From contig NC_092673.1 in NCBI RefSeq assembly GCF_964355755.1, forward strand, positions 9,059,001 to 9,123,000: a stretch of DNA of 64,000 bases, read 5' to 3'. The notes beneath the pieces were generated by a model. It searched no databases and was not told where the DNA came from. It was given only the letters and a program-made list of their open reading frames with translations. The translations under genes and the position numbers were made by a program. Positions 22,523 to 35,679 of this stretch are shown piece after piece (the stretch's first letter is position 1; the number at the start of each line of letters is the position of its first letter). The stretch comes from Antedon mediterranea. Lineage: Eukaryota; Echinodermata; Crinoidea; Comatulida; Antedonidae.

Positions 22523-25500
22523 TATAGTACAGGAAAACTATGAAATATGGTTGAAAAAATTGCAACAGAATTTATTTCACCACAATGCATTTCTATAAGG
22601 TACCTATATGAACATACTAAAAGTCTAGAAAAATCCAGTTTAAACAAAATGGCCGCCAATGGCGAAAATGCCTAAAAAAGGACAAAAAAAACATAAATGA
22701 TAGATCTAATTACCACTTTATAACAGTTTTTACAATGGTTTATATATTTCTTTACAGTTTCGAAGATCTGAACTACAATATACACATTATTTTAAGTGCT
22801 GTTAATTAGAAAATGGCCGCAAAACAAATGTTTAAGTATCTAGATATATCCCTATTGTTATAATATATAAAACGCAGTCCTTCCTATGCTTAATGCATAG
22901 GATTACGGTGTCTAATAATAAATCAGTTCATTTACATTTGTACTGTTATAACAATATATCACAACATTGGTGGTGCCAGTGGGGAGGGGTATAGGGATGG
23001 GAGATCATATGGGAAGAGTGAGGGAGTATATGTAGACAATATGATGATATTTCCTAATATAAAACAATACCCCATTGAGTGCTGTTTCAAGGATTTTCAT
23101 TTTTAAAAGTGACTAAAACTACCCTTTACTGGGTGCACTCCCATTGATGGCCCAGCCAATTGATGCTAGTTGCGCGCGCACACTCCCCCCCCCCTCCTCA
23201 TTGGGAAAATCCTTGCACCATCACTGGACTACAATCTATTACCGTATTTATTCGTATAAACGCTACGTTTAGAAAAATCAAATAAACCCCTCCCCCGCCC
23301 CCATCGGACATCATTTTGAATTTATTTCCTCGAATGTACGCCGCGCCACATGCATATTATACACAATATTGTATTTTAACACATCTCTATTTGTAATAGA
23401 ATTTACTGAATGACATGACGGTGTTGTATTTGTTCATATCTAAAGGGTGTATTTATTTGATTATACATGTTACCACATTACACCCAAAAAAATAAACGCC
23501 TCTCCAATAAACTCCTCACGACGATTATACGCCCCCACTACCCTCCTTAAAAATCAACCACCAAGGGCATTTATTCAAATAAATGCGGTAATTTCACTTT
23601 CATCTTGTCAGTATCTCATCCTCCATCTATTGGTGGGGAATTGAGCATGTGCTGATGCAGTGGCATTCTTAAAAAATAGTGGAGCAGCAGTCAAAACCAT
23701 ATTTTCTGCAACTGCAATTCATTTTACTACAACCTTATTTACAGGTACATCTAATCTACTTTAATAGTTTTTCTGGTGCTGGTAGTAAATTTGTCATCAA
23801 TACTTTCCATCCCTAGTCTGTGGGTTGAAGAGTATTTCCTATCCACTGCTATACCTGGTAATAAAGACTCACAAAATGAAATTTTGCAGCAAGGGAATAG
23901 ATTTGCTTTTTGCAACTTTCTCAAAGAAAAGTAGGCTGTCTAAAGTCTCCATTGACTTCCCTCCATATATAGCTACCAATGCCAAATTCCTAATGCAATG
24001 TTTTCTTTTTTTGGAAACTGTTTGGTTTACAGAATTTAACGTACAACTCCAACTGTGATGTGATGATTTTTAAGACCAACACCTTTTCCTAAACCAAATT
24101 TACTTACGGCCCATAATTATAGCCATTAAACACAAGAGTTTACTTTGCCTTCACATAACGTAACAAACATATGGTACATAATAAATGTCTTGGAATGTTG
24201 CTGTTTCGGGCCAAGAGGTTTGATGTAGCAGTGCTCCCCCATTGATAACATACAGTGAGCAGTGAGATGAAGGTTTCTGAGTAGTCTAGCAGTATGTATG
24301 GAGTCAATGGTGCAAAAGAGGGCTGGACAGCAAGAAAAGTACAAGGTTCTTTTTCAACAAATGATGCATTGTGTATGACTGTCTCTCATAGCCATCAATG
24401 ATGAAATAGTATATGTGAGGGAATGTGCACTGATTCTCTATTGATGAATATGGTTGATTTTGACCCATGTGTAATATTATGTTCTTTCCTCTTAAATTAA
24501 TATCCTGTCACGGTTGCTTCATTCATTGATTTAATACCGTATGTTCTTGATCGGGGAGCACTGTGAATGCATGTAAAGTCTTTCCTTGGTGTGGAGCTCT
24601 GTGAAAATTAATTTGCTTTTTATACATGGAATCCAGGGATGTGATACTACATCCCATCTATTTGGTATAGGAAAAGGTGTTAGTCTTAAAAAGTCTTAAC
24701 ACCTAGGCAGTAGTATGCTTACAAACTCTGTAAAACCAAACATCTCCAAAAAAAAAGAAACCATCGCATCACAGGAATTGGCATTGGTAGCTATATATTG
24801 TATGGAGGAATACGTTCTGGAAGAAAGTAGCAAAAACCAAAACAGCACTTGAAATAAAGTCTATTCACCCAACAACAAATTCTACAAAATGTCATTCCCT
24901 GCGTGTATATTACCATGGTACAGCAGTGGATAGAAAATACTCTTCAACCCACAGACTGGGGGATGGAAAGTTACAAATGGCGTGATGTGTCCATTGATGA
25001 CAAATTTACCACCAGTACCACTGTTTGTGAAGGCATCAGCACATACTCAATTCCTACCTATAGACAGAGGATGATAACTGGACAATGAAAATGAATGGAT
25101 TAATAGATTGTAAGATTGTATAATTCTATTGTTGTGACAGTACAAATGTAAATGAACTGTTTTATTAGACACCGTAGTCCTGCATTATAATGCATAGGAC
25201 TACTTTGTCTATTATTATAACCGTGGTGATATCTTGATACTTAAATGTGTTTTTGCTGCTAAATAGCACTTAAATTAATATGTATATTGCAGTTTTAAAT
25301 GTTTGACACTAAAGAAATATAAAAAGCATTATAAAAACTGCTATCAAGTGGTAATTAGATATACAATATATGTTTTTTGTTCATTTTTAGACATTTTTCG
25401 CCATTGGCGGCCATTTTGTTTAAAAAAACCTATTTCCCCTACCTGGATTTTTCTAGACTTTTAGTATGTTCATATAGGGACCTTATAGAAATGCATTGTG

Positions 25501-25568
25501 GTGAAACAAATTCCGTTGCAATTTTTTCAACCTTTTACTAATTCTGAGCATATCTTTCCTGTACTATA
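22523..25568. mobile_element. ~3-kb foldback transposon with long inverted arms
   Basis: The left arm (22523-22965 and 23606-24098) and right arm (24660-25568) are reverse complements over most of their length. Both ends show tatagtacaggaaa, then ggttgaaaaaattgcaac, ttctataaggt and aatggccgccaatggcg. Inner arm ends share aacaccttttccta. The left arm carries an extra ~640 bp (22965-23606) absent from the right arm. Foldback elements with long arms and little coding capacity are known in sea urchins (TU elements) and flies. The central ~560 bp (24099-24659) has broken minus-strand frames but no transposase I can name. Confidence 0.85.
23239..23591. mobile_element. 353-bp TIR element nested in the foldback arm
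   Basis: The left end TTACCGTATTTATTCGTATA and the complement of the right end TTACCGCATTTATTTGAATA match at most positions. The interior is rich in C runs (cccctcccccgccccc) and tataaacgc-type strings. It falls within the part of the left foldback arm that has no counterpart in the right arm, so it probably inserted there. Confidence 0.7.
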
Positions 25569-28343
25569 GCTATGTTTCTAAACATGCTCAGAATGAATTT
25601 CTGACTGTTTTGATTGCTTGTGCATGTTATGAGAAGGTACGACACACTGTGTTCGTGGAAAAATCCATCATATGGGTCTATTTGCTATTTACGGCTCTGG
25701 ACTCTTGGGCAGCCCACTTCAAATAGTTCTGCGACCGCCCCTGAGATGATGGCAGGTTACTGGTTTAATTACTTAATGAAGATTAAATAAATACAATTCC
25801 AACACTCACTAGAGACAGATTTTTTTCCCCTTTTTTAAGTTGGAATAGTAAAATAAATATTATTAAATACATTTTTTGTTTTAAGCTACAGGAACATATA
25901 GACAAAACTACAATTACTGAATTGTTAAGCAAGAACGTTAACTCAAGCTCTTAATTAAATCTACAATTAAATTACACATTTTAACTTTCTTTCAATTAAT
26001 TCTACAAAACGTAGACACAAAATTAGTGACAAATTAATTCATTTTGTGGTTTATGTTATAGAAGTATCTGTCAATAGGTATTTATATAAGTGATGAAACA
26101 ATCAGAATATCAGACTGTAAATTGTAACATAAACACTTTCAAGTCAATAACATAACTAAAAGAGTACAAACATTAAGTAACAGGATTGAAATTGTGTTGG
26201 GAATTTGTAGACATTGGTACTACTAATACACATAACCAAATTTAAGGCTGGTTGCATCAGAGAAGTTCCTTGATCACCACCTATTGATGAGTACCATTAA
26301 TCTAGTTAATATTAATGCACTGGAAGCCCGTTCTGTGTGAAAGGAATAATAATTTTTGTAAATATCATTGTTTTATTATCAATATATTTATTATCCTGGT
26401 GACTCATCGCAGTGCAGCATATTTTCTATTCAAAGTAAAAAAAATAAAAAATAAAAAAAGTACATCCAGTATGCCAAAATATCACAATTGAAATAAAAAC
26501 AATACTACACAAATGCAGTAAGTTTTAAAAAATAAGTTCAAACATTTAGGTCATACTGTACATGTAGTATTATTTTAAATTACTTTCATATATGAGCTAT
26601 TTATTTGTTAGTTTGTTATCGTTCTGTCCATCCCTCTAAATATATACTGAACAGAGCTGATTTTGCTTTTCTCAAAAATGATAAGTCAACCTAAACTTCA
26701 TAAAATGAAACACACATATTATATACATTTATAAGTATCCATATTATTACAATACATTAAATAAACAAATTAGTGAATTAATATATTTCCTTTTGTTTTC
26801 TTGCAGGTATTAATTAATTAATTAGAGACACATTCCCTACATTTTTTGATCTAATTTAGGTAAAGCCTATTTTTCAGTTGACGTTATTCAATGCTATCGT
26901 CGTTGATCGTTAAAAGTTCAACAATGATCTATTGAAAACAATCAAGTTGAAATGTTAATGAACATTTGATTTAGAGCGTTAAATGTTGGAGTTGAAACTC
27001 CTGTCTCCTTCCTCAACGTTGTAACATATTAAATGACAAATTAAATTCTTTTATCCGATCTCAGAATAAGATACCAATTGAAAATTTGAGAGATGTCTCC
27101 CACTTTTTATGATGTAGGCCTACAGCCTAAGCTACTAGATAGGACTCCCCTGTCTAGTCGGCTCACAGAAGTGTATGAGACGTAACCTAGGACCACTTTA
27201 CTATATCTATACTGATGGTTCTTCATTTTTAGTAGGCCTAGTCTGATCCTAATAGAATTTTGGACTAGGCTGAAGACTTAGCCCTACCTAATAGCACGCT
27301 TCCTTTTCAAAACATCATTATAAATATAGTCTTTGGTTAGGCCTAGCTTTGACCGCACTACGATGCAATGACAGTCAACGACCACAACTTTTTTCGTTGG
27401 TTACTGCAGATTCTTGTAAATCGCTGAAATTTTGTGTAGTCGGTAGTTTAAAAAGTACCTTTTCATGTAAATCGTTAAAATATCAATGTTTATGTAGAAG
27501 ATCGGGACTATTGTTAACGATAGCATTGAATAACGTTTCCCCCAACCACAACCCCCCTCACACCTACACCAAGGCGGCTATAGGCAAGGATTTTTGGATG
27601 GATTTTTTTTAATTGTGTAATAATATTGGCATGTGAATGAAAAAAAATGTTTGGTGGCACGTATGAAAATGATTTTTTAATCTTGTGAAACAAAATTAAA
27701 AGATGAATAGATACCAATATATATATATATATATATTTAAAAAATATTATATTATTTAAAAGTATCCCGAGAAACTAAAAGAAAAGGTTGAAAAAGTTGG
27801 AATTAAAAAAAAATATTATTCCATTCAAACACATTTGGTTACATCATTTGAATTTGTTTTAATTAAGTTAAACAGTAAGTAATTTAACATACTGATGCAA
27901 CCTGCTAGTACACTTTAAAAACCAAATGCAATACTTGGCCTAATTTCAAGAAGGGAAACTCCCTTAAAAGATGACATCACAAACAGCAAAAGTCATCTTG
28001 AGTTTAAGATAGATCATAAAATCAAATGAACATCCTGTAGAATTGATTGTTGTTTCTTGTAAATGACATTGACTATTTATTCTGTATGCATACAATATCA
28101 ATTACATTAAGTGTCTAAACATTATAGCCAGCACTATGGTAACAAAACCACCATATGTGTCATTCTTGACACACTCCACACCAGTATTAATATTATTTTA
28201 TTTAATATTTCAATCAACACTGAATTGTTGCAGTTTAAAATCCAACAGAAATTGTGTTTTTTTTAAAGTACCAATTACCTGGGGTGGGTATGATATGTAT
28301 GCTTTAATTAATCATATTATTGAAACTTGCTGTATCAACAATA
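25569..28343. other. Intergenic stretch, no gene seen
   Basis: AT-rich. It includes a (TA)n run at about 27718-27737 and short patches with aggcctag strings near 27115-27360. ATG-started frames here show no recognisable family. Confidence 0.45.
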
Positions 28344-28440
28344 TACCGTATATTTCGGTGTATAAGACGCACCCCTAACTGAGAGTAAAATATCGGTATT
28401 TTTTATATCGTCGATGTATAAGACGCACTTTATATTTCAT
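28344..28440 (+). mobile_element. TIR fragment, TACCGTATATTTCGG family
   Basis: taccgtatatttcggtgta followed by taagacgcacccc, then gatgtataagacgcact near 28410. Strings of this kind are common transposon ends in many animals. I see no matching opposite end. Confidence 0.5.
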
Positions 28441-29528
28441 CAAAACAATGTTTTTTTTAAATTGTAATCAATATTATTGTAATAATATATTGTTATATCT
28501 ACAACGGAGTCCTTTATTTAGGGGTTTTCTTACCTAGGCTCGGCTGCGCCCAGCCTCAACAAGTTCTTTCTAACTTGTTATTCATGAGTTTCGCCGCAAC
28601 ATCGAGTGCATGACCGTGTGTGTAACACGTACGCGTGTGTGGGCTAGCCTTGCTCGATCATTTCGAGAGAGCGCACGTTTTCATGGACAATCGTATTCGA
28701 TTAGTATCTATGTATCTGAGAAGTGTATACGCTAGGTCCATGCTATAATCAACTGGAGAATATACTAGTCGAATACCATAGACCATGTGGCCGCCAAGAA
28801 GGGCTTGCGCTGGGGGGTACGGCGGTCGGCGATCGTGCGTATAACTATAAATAAATACTAGGCCTAGGCCTATTCCAATCGTAAACGTTTACAAATGAAA
28901 TTTTATCGGGAGCGCCTAAAACAGCTCCATAATGAACAAATCTTTTCATCATATTTAGTATAACATCATGCTAAAATGCCTTGAAAACTAGGCAGAAGCA
29001 GGTTGCCGTTACGTTAGTACACTGTAGCTAGCCTATAGCATTTTCAAATCAAGTATCAGCTAAGGACGTAACCTATAAATGTCTACTCAGGATATTTCCT
29101 ACTAAACCAACAATAACAGGTGCATATAAAACCTAACAGGGAAAGAGAAGATAATATTGTAACAATTAATACATGAATGCTATGTTTTGTATTGGGTTTT
29201 ATCAGAAGAATACATTTGGTTGTTGTCTGCTTATTTCAGAGTAGTCAAGCCAATAGGAATGTGATTCAATTGTCAAGTGTTTACGTCAAACAGCTATTAG
29301 GCACACTGTTAAAGTTATCATCAGAGAACATATTTTTATCTGACTAGAAATTAGCACATTGGCAATTTCACAAAGAATTTCTATTTATCTACATACAGTT
29401 ACCTACCTAAATGAATAAGAATGATAACAATTTAAAAAAAATATTTATTGAAATTAAATCAAAAAAGTAGGCTAACCAATCATATAATGACTGACTATAA
29501 TGACTAATGATATTTGTTCATTTGGTGA
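28441..29528. other. Intergenic, partly GC-richer, no gene seen
   Basis: 28530-28860 is richer in G, C and CG than its surroundings (ggctcggctgcgcccagcc, gcggtcggcgatcgtgcg). It may be the interior of the transposon whose end lies at 28344. No exon is recognised. Confidence 0.35.
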
Positions 29529-30895
29529 TTACCTCCGCCAAGGAGGTTATGTAGTTGATTGCATATGTTTGTCTGTCTTTCTGTTTGTTAGCAGGATTAC
29601 TCAAAAAGTTAAAATGATATGACCCTGCATGGTTAATTAAGCACCACTGGAGATGATCAAGATCAGCTTATAAGAACACAAGGCACATCTATTAAATAGG
29701 CCAAAAAACTCCAAATTTTTATTTATGAAAGAATTATACTAAATAGGCACAACAAAAATGTATATTTATTTTCTCTAAAATTAATTTAAAAGGTTAAGGT
29801 CACAATACACAAAAAAAACTATTTATTACTTATTGTCTACAGTGTTGAACTTAGGATCATAGTAAAAAATATTATTATAATTAAAAAATAATAAATAAAA
29901 TATTAATAAAAATAATGATGCTGAAAAAAAATATTCCTAAGCAGGAATTGAACCAGGGATCTCAACTGTGAAAGGCTTGATACATAACCATTACACCAAA
30001 CTCACATTCCCAAGTTTGTAGTTAAATCAGCATAATCACACACAGCATTCAAAATAAACTAGAATTTGACATTTAATTTTAATTCTGAAGAGCCATAAAA
30101 TACAGTATAGGTGAAATTACACGACCTATGTTTTTAGGTGTTAGGCGTGATGACGTCATCAAAATGAAAGTGGTGGAAACTCATGAAAAAGATAATTGAG
30201 CAAGCACATATTAAAATTGAGGAAAAATTGGGTCCAAATAAACAAGATGCGCTCTGTTAGATGTAATATCTATGAAGAAAGAGAAAAATCATAATTATTA
30301 AATTCAAGTGGCCATTTGATGACGTCACAACATTTTGTACGTCAAATGTGTACATGAATTCATATCTTCCAGAATAAGTTAAAACAATTGGGGGTCATCA
30401 TGTATTCTGAAGAATTATTTTCATTTTAAAAATGGCTTTTTTTAAATAGAATGTGATTTGTACAAAAACTTGTATTTTTTACACTTACTAAGTATCTCGC
30501 ACGCAAAAAAGTGTTTATGCGCAGTAATTTAAAAATGCTCTAAACTGATCAAAACATAATTTTCAGCTTTTTAAATTTTTAATCCGCGATTTCACGCACA
30601 TGACCATACTTGCGCATGCATTTTTTTGGTTAATATTTTTACCATTGACCTGAAGTTTATGTATAGTGAAGTTGATTGATATGTAATGATGAGATATGAG
30701 ACTGATAATGGGATTTCACAAAATGGCCTATAAATGACGTCACGGAGGAGTGATCACGCTGAATTATTTTAAAGATATTGAAATTTAGGTGATAATTACC
30801 TTTCGAGATGAGTGTTACACAAAAATTGAACAGAAAGACACAAATAATATTAATAATAATCAAGATTTCATACAATAATAAAAATACTCTAAATG
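29529..30895 (+). mobile_element. Palindrome-headed repeat (CTCCGCCAAGGAGG family)
   Basis: It starts ttacctccgccaaggaggtt, a 7-bp stem hairpin, followed by tttgtctgtctttctgtttgt and agcaggattactcaaaaagtt. I recognise this as a repeat common in marine invertebrates. A tRNA-like stretch lies inside on the other strand. Downstream are three TGACGTCA octamers (30151, 30320, 30735). The right boundary is not determined; 30895 is where the distinctive motifs stop. Confidence 0.55.
29941..30012 (-). other. tRNA-Glu-like pseudogene inside a repeat
   Basis: On the minus strand: TTGGTGTAATGGTTATG (A-box), CCTTTCAC in the anticodon-loop position (anticodon TTC), and CTGGTTCAATTCC (B-box and T-loop). 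The acceptor stem does not pair well, and the sequence lies inside the repeat at 29529-30895, so it is probably a relic and not a functional tRNA-Glu. Confidence 0.4.
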
Positions 30896-32194
30896 ATCAC
30901 CTAAAAATATATATATTTTTGGGAGAAATCTTATGTAGAGAAATTTTAAAATAATTCGGAAAGATCGAATTATTGTAAAATAAAGAAGGATTTTCCTTGT
31001 TATCACTTTTCATACATATTAATACTGTAGTTCAAAATATACTACAAAAAGTAATTACATTATTGGTATCTGGTCAATATATATTCTGTATGTCTTTGAA
31101 TGTGTTAGAATTATTTCTATAATTCAACTTCAATAAATAATCAATGACATGTAAGTATGTCACTGCTTGAGATGTAGACCGTATAAATCCATGTGGAAAA
31201 TCCTTTAAAGTATATGTGTGTTCTATATCTCTTTAAGCTTTTTTTGTATCTTGCATCAGATAAAACATTTCTGATTATTTTAATAGTATCTTTGAGAGTA
31301 ATAACAACGAAATGGCAACAATTCAGTACATTCAGCATTCATTGTCACAAAATCATTTCAATCAACATTTGTAACATCTTATATTTAGGCCATGTAAAAA
31401 GTATAAATCGTAATCAATAATATTAATCATCTTTTCTAAAACAAGTTTTTGGTTTTTTTTAAAATAAATTTAATTCATTGGATACCACTGATCGGAGAGG
31501 GACAAAATGAGGTGAATGTTATGTTTGATTGACTTACTTTATTCAAATGCTTAATGTGTTATTTAAACACAATGAAATCTGAATATGATTTTCTATAGAA
31601 ATAGCTTTTATAACTGGGACTTTCCCAGTTAATCCGTCTTTCCAGTTCACTGGCAAGGGGAATCGAGCTCATTCAGATGAGCTGCCTTTTTTTATGTGGC
31701 CTTATAATAGCATGCTTTTCAGTACAGTAGTATCATTTATTTTGTCTAATACTATAACTATATTGATTGTTTAGGTTTCTTTGTGGGGCTCCTTAGAACC
31801 AAAATACTTCAAATTGGGTTAGAATTATAACATTTGGTAATTTGGCAACTCAAGATTTAAGAGGCCATTTAAAATTTGAACTTTGACCTCATAATAATGT
31901 CCAATTCCCTGTAAACCATACATCCTAGTAACACGAGAATAATGGCAAATGATGCAAAATTACTACTTTCCATTCATGTTTAATAGAAACATATGCATTT
32001 AACTCAATACTATAAGTATAAGATTTATTTTAAAATAATAGATCTGAACATACAGTATTATGACATTTTACCATGTTGACATTAAGTATTAACTATTAGT
32101 GTTAACATCACCACTACACCAATAATGTAAACAAAAATAGATGGAAATCATTCATTTTTTATTAACTGCTAGTATCTTAATTTAAAATTATACT
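30896..32194. other. Intergenic stretch, no gene seen
   Basis: AT-rich. A small hairpin (aactgggactttcccagtt) lies at about 31613-31631, next to a short GC-richer patch. Nothing else is recognised. Confidence 0.4.
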
Positions 32195-32565
32195 GGTAAA
32201 ATTATAAACAAGCCCTCATTGCTCATGGCGCTGCCAAAAATATCAGAAAATGTGAGTTTTAAATAGCGACTTAAAGGTTCTCAATATTGATGTTTGTTTA
32301 ATGTTTAAAGACAGAGCCTGGTCCAGAAATACTGAAAGTCTGATCTCTCCAACTATGTTTGCTCCTCGGAATATCCAGTAGCACCTGATGACTAGATAGT
32401 TCTCGCTTTCTCTCCTTGATTGTCAATAATTTTGAGAGGTATTTGGGAGCGCAACTATTTAGGCTTCGGAAAACCAGCAGCAGGATCTTAAATTGAACAC
32501 ACGACTCCATGGGTAGCCAATGTAACTCTTTTTAACTATGGTTTAATCTTCTGTAAAACATTATA
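32195..32565 (-). pseudogene. CR1/L2-like LINE ORF2 C-terminus, minus strand
   Basis: The minus-strand translation gives ELHWLPMESCVQFKILLLVF, then RSLNSCAPKYLSKLLTIKER, then LLDIPRSKHSW and a trailing KSLFKTHIF. These are the hallmarks of the end of LINE ORF2. Normally a KLWNSLP-type segment follows SISGP; here it is replaced by SVFKH, so sequence has been lost. No reverse-transcriptase core or endonuclease remains. A gcgccatgagcaatgag string just downstream may be part of the 3' UTR. Confidence 0.85.
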
Positions 32566-33250
32566 CCCGTATCATGCATTTTCCAGGTCTATATTCCTAA
32601 AAGTGTTTTCGTCCCTGGGATCTATGTGCTCAAGTCAAGAAATAAGCCTTACAATAACAACATTCTTTTTACTGTACGTTCTTCACCATAGTCTATTCCA
32701 AACTTTCTGAAGATCAATGTTACCATGTAGGAATTTGTGCAGATTTTGTAATTAAAATTGTGTATCTAGAATGGTTTGAGCAGTTAGCACAAAATACTGT
32801 ATTTTGATTATGTTAACAATAGCTTCTCTGGTAAAATATGGATGGCGAGCTTTTACAAATAACTTGGTAAAAAGTCTTTCACTTTTACACTGACTAAATT
32901 GAGCACAGTCTTTTGAATTTTGAGACAGCAGATTTCTGCGACTGTATTTGCCTTTTAAGTAAATCTTTGTGAGAGGACTGGATTACATTTATTTTTTAAT
33001 TTAGATTCACACAGCATAAAATGTAGTGATGATGTTAGATCACCAATGACTAAACGTCAACACTGTAAATATAATAGTGCACTTTTTTCCAATCTATTAT
33101 TCTAAAATAACTCTTATAGAAGTATTGAGAAATATAAATAGAAAGTGTTACTTCTGCATCAGTTTCCATTATTTTCGTGTTTCTAAGAGTGTTTAGGAGT
33201 TCTGAGAAATCGGACATTATTTGAGGACAAATTTTAAATGGCCTCAAATC

Positions 33251-33604
33251 TTAAAGATGTATTGTCCCCCTGAAAAATAATTCTTAAAAAAATGTTTGTT
33301 GAATATTCCATTTTAATGTAACTTAATAGTTGTCCACATTGACAAAAAATTGGATCGAAAAAAAATGTATTTACCTGAAAAAATGTAATTTAATGCAAAA
33401 AAATGGTCAAATTGGCTGCCAGCAAATGGATTTTTGGTTGAATTTTACCATTTATTTTGTCATTTTATAAGTGAAAACATAATTTTTTTCGTTTTTTTTT
33501 TCTATTGAAGTGATTAACTTGATTAAAACTACAAAATAACTTATTCAAAGTCTGATTGAATTAATCTTCATTTTTCATGTTTTTAGGGGACAATACATCT
33601 TTAA
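33251..33604 (+). mobile_element. TTAA-ended MITE, best copy
   Basis: 354 bp with perfect 19-bp terminal inverted repeats: TTAAAGATGTATTGTCCCC at 33251-33269 and its complement at 33586-33604. TTAA at both ends may be the target duplication (as for piggyBac- or Kolobok-type elements) or part of the TIR. It has no coding capacity. Relatives lie at 5629, 7309, 17712, 39979, 54868 and 59785. Confidence 0.93.
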
Positions 33605-34853
33605 AAGTTGCAATTTTCTGATACAAAATCCATACTAAATTTCTTGCTTCTAAACCAATTTGAAGTATCAACCCTTTTTAAAGCTAAGGAACTCCACTAG
33701 TAGGTAACCTTAGCCTATTATCAAGTAAGCAGCGGCTTATAACAGTCTAGGAAAAACAATTTACGCAAATACAATATTAAAATTACAATGCATATTAAGT
33801 CAATATATTTCATAGTAACTAACAACAGGTAAGGCAAAATATTTAAAAAGGTCATTTTTTTTGTAGTCAGCGTTGTCTTCGTTGAATACAATAGAAATAG
33901 CACAATATTATCTAGAAGGAAGGCAAATTTTGAAGTGATTTTGATATAAAGCAAACAATCAATGTATATGATTATAGAAATGAAACATAAAATAAATTTG
34001 ACCCGAACTTTCTCAAAGAACAGATGAAAAAGTTAATAGATTTAACAATGAATCTAATCCAAATTATAGAAAGCAAACAATAACAATCTTTGATTTTACT
34101 GAATTATCTCAATACTGTACAACTTGAATGTAAGAATAGCTGCTAGTTTGCCAGGCATACGATTCAAATTCAATTATGAAAGCATTGGTATTTGAGGTAA
34201 GAATTCTAACCGGGAGGTTGCTTTTATAAAAGAAAGTCTAAAACTGGTTTACCCTAGACACAATTTTAAAATTAGAAAAATTAATTATGTATCATGCTGA
34301 TAGCATCACACCATGAGTACACATTTTACTAAAAATATCTACATGTAACACAAGTAGATCTTCCTAGAAATTTAACACTGGCTAGAGTATTTACACATTA
34401 ACCTATTTTAAGTGTTTTGTACTATAAATTCCACAAAAATTTGTTAGCTGATATAATAGTGTATTTTTGTAACAATTTGTTGTTGACACACTTAATCTTA
34501 AATCATTCTCATGTACTTCAGAAAAAAATATATAAATAGAACATTTAATTGATTTATAATATAGGAAATTGCTTAACACTCATTTGTTTGATATTGCAGA
34601 GCAAAAAGAAACAATAAAAAATCTCTAAAAATACAATGATCTATAAATAAGAAGGGTGTTTACACCTGATTATAAACATGTTTTCAAATTAATTCATATG
34701 TGCATTTACAAAAACGTAATCCAAATGACCTTTATTTATGAAAACAATATTAAAATAGTTGTTTAATGCTATTTCAAAGTTTGTTCATGATTAAAATGCT
34801 TTTTTTTTGTTGAGGCTAATGAAAAATAACAAGTAATTTGAAATATAATATTA
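33605..34853. other. Intergenic stretch, no gene seen
   Basis: AT-rich with no recognised exon, RNA or transposon. Confidence 0.4.
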
Positions 34854-35679
34854 TTACCGTACTGACGCGGGTATAAGCCCACCCCCCTTGAACATGAAAT
34901 CTCGTCAAGTTTGGGGGGTGGGCTTATACCCGAGGATCCAAAAATGCAGATCGTCAAAAACAGCACATGTACACTGTGTATTCCACCATGCGAGCGAGCG
35001 CCCTCACGTGTACGACGTTGCCTCTAAATACACGAGGTGTAGAGTGTCGGAAAATTAAGCTTAGGCTATATAGTTTGTGTAATTTATCGTAGAATATCTT
35101 ATTTTAAACATCAATTGAACAAGAATTTATCAAGCAGAAAAGCAAGTACAGTCAACTCTCCCAATACCGGACACCTTTGGGCCGGCCAAATAAGTCTGGT
35201 TTTCCGGAAAGTCTGGTATTCGGAATGTGTTTTTAATGGTAAATATAAATTTGGGACCTTTTGGTCCTCAAAAAAAGTCTGGTATTGGGAGAGTTTCTGG
35301 TTTTCAGAGATTCCGGTATTGGGAGAGTTGACTGTATACAATGTTTGTTAAATAGAAATGTACCAAAGAAATTTAATAAGCTTGTTTATGGCAGCCGATA
35401 CCAAATAGTGGTTTTCCGTTTTGGCGACTTATAGCGTCGTGTGTGAAGCGATCTTCGACCGCGAAGGAGTGTAAACAAAACAGGACCGCTAGGCCTCATA
35501 TGGCCTAGCGTATATTAGCCTAGCTTGGTTATGATCAAAGGCGTCGCCAAATACAAAATAATGTATTACGACACACACTGTAGATCTTCTTCGAGTGCCT
35601 CATTTTTAATGAAAATTAGTCAAAAGTCGGGGGTGGGCTTATACCCGAGTATGGGCTTATACCCGCGTCAGTACGGTAA
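34854..35679. mobile_element. 826-bp TIR element of the ATAAGCCCAC family
   Basis: It starts TTACCGTACTGACGCGGGTA followed by taagcccac; the right end is the complement and repeats the tataagccca motif twice. Just inside the left end, GTATAAGCCCACCCCCC and its complement form a 17-bp hairpin with a ~25-nt loop. The interior has short CG-rich and aggcct-type patches but no coding frame. A pogo-like MITE sits inside at 35149-35334. Confidence 0.85.
35149..35334. mobile_element. pogo/Tigger-like MITE nested in another element
   Basis: 186 bp flanked by TA on both sides (35147-35148, 35335-35336), the Tc1/mariner target duplication. The TIRs match perfectly for 23 bp, beginning CAGTCAACTCTCCCAATACC. 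The CAGT start and TA target point to the pogo/Tigger branch. No transposase is present. Confidence 0.92.

Noticed and set aside
24126-24344. Minus-strand frame in the centre of the foldback element
   Set aside because: Short, Cys/His-rich, with neighbouring frames broken; no transposase motif could be identified.
29941-30012. Functional tRNA-Glu gene
   Set aside because: Acceptor stem does not pair and the sequence is embedded in a dispersed repeat.
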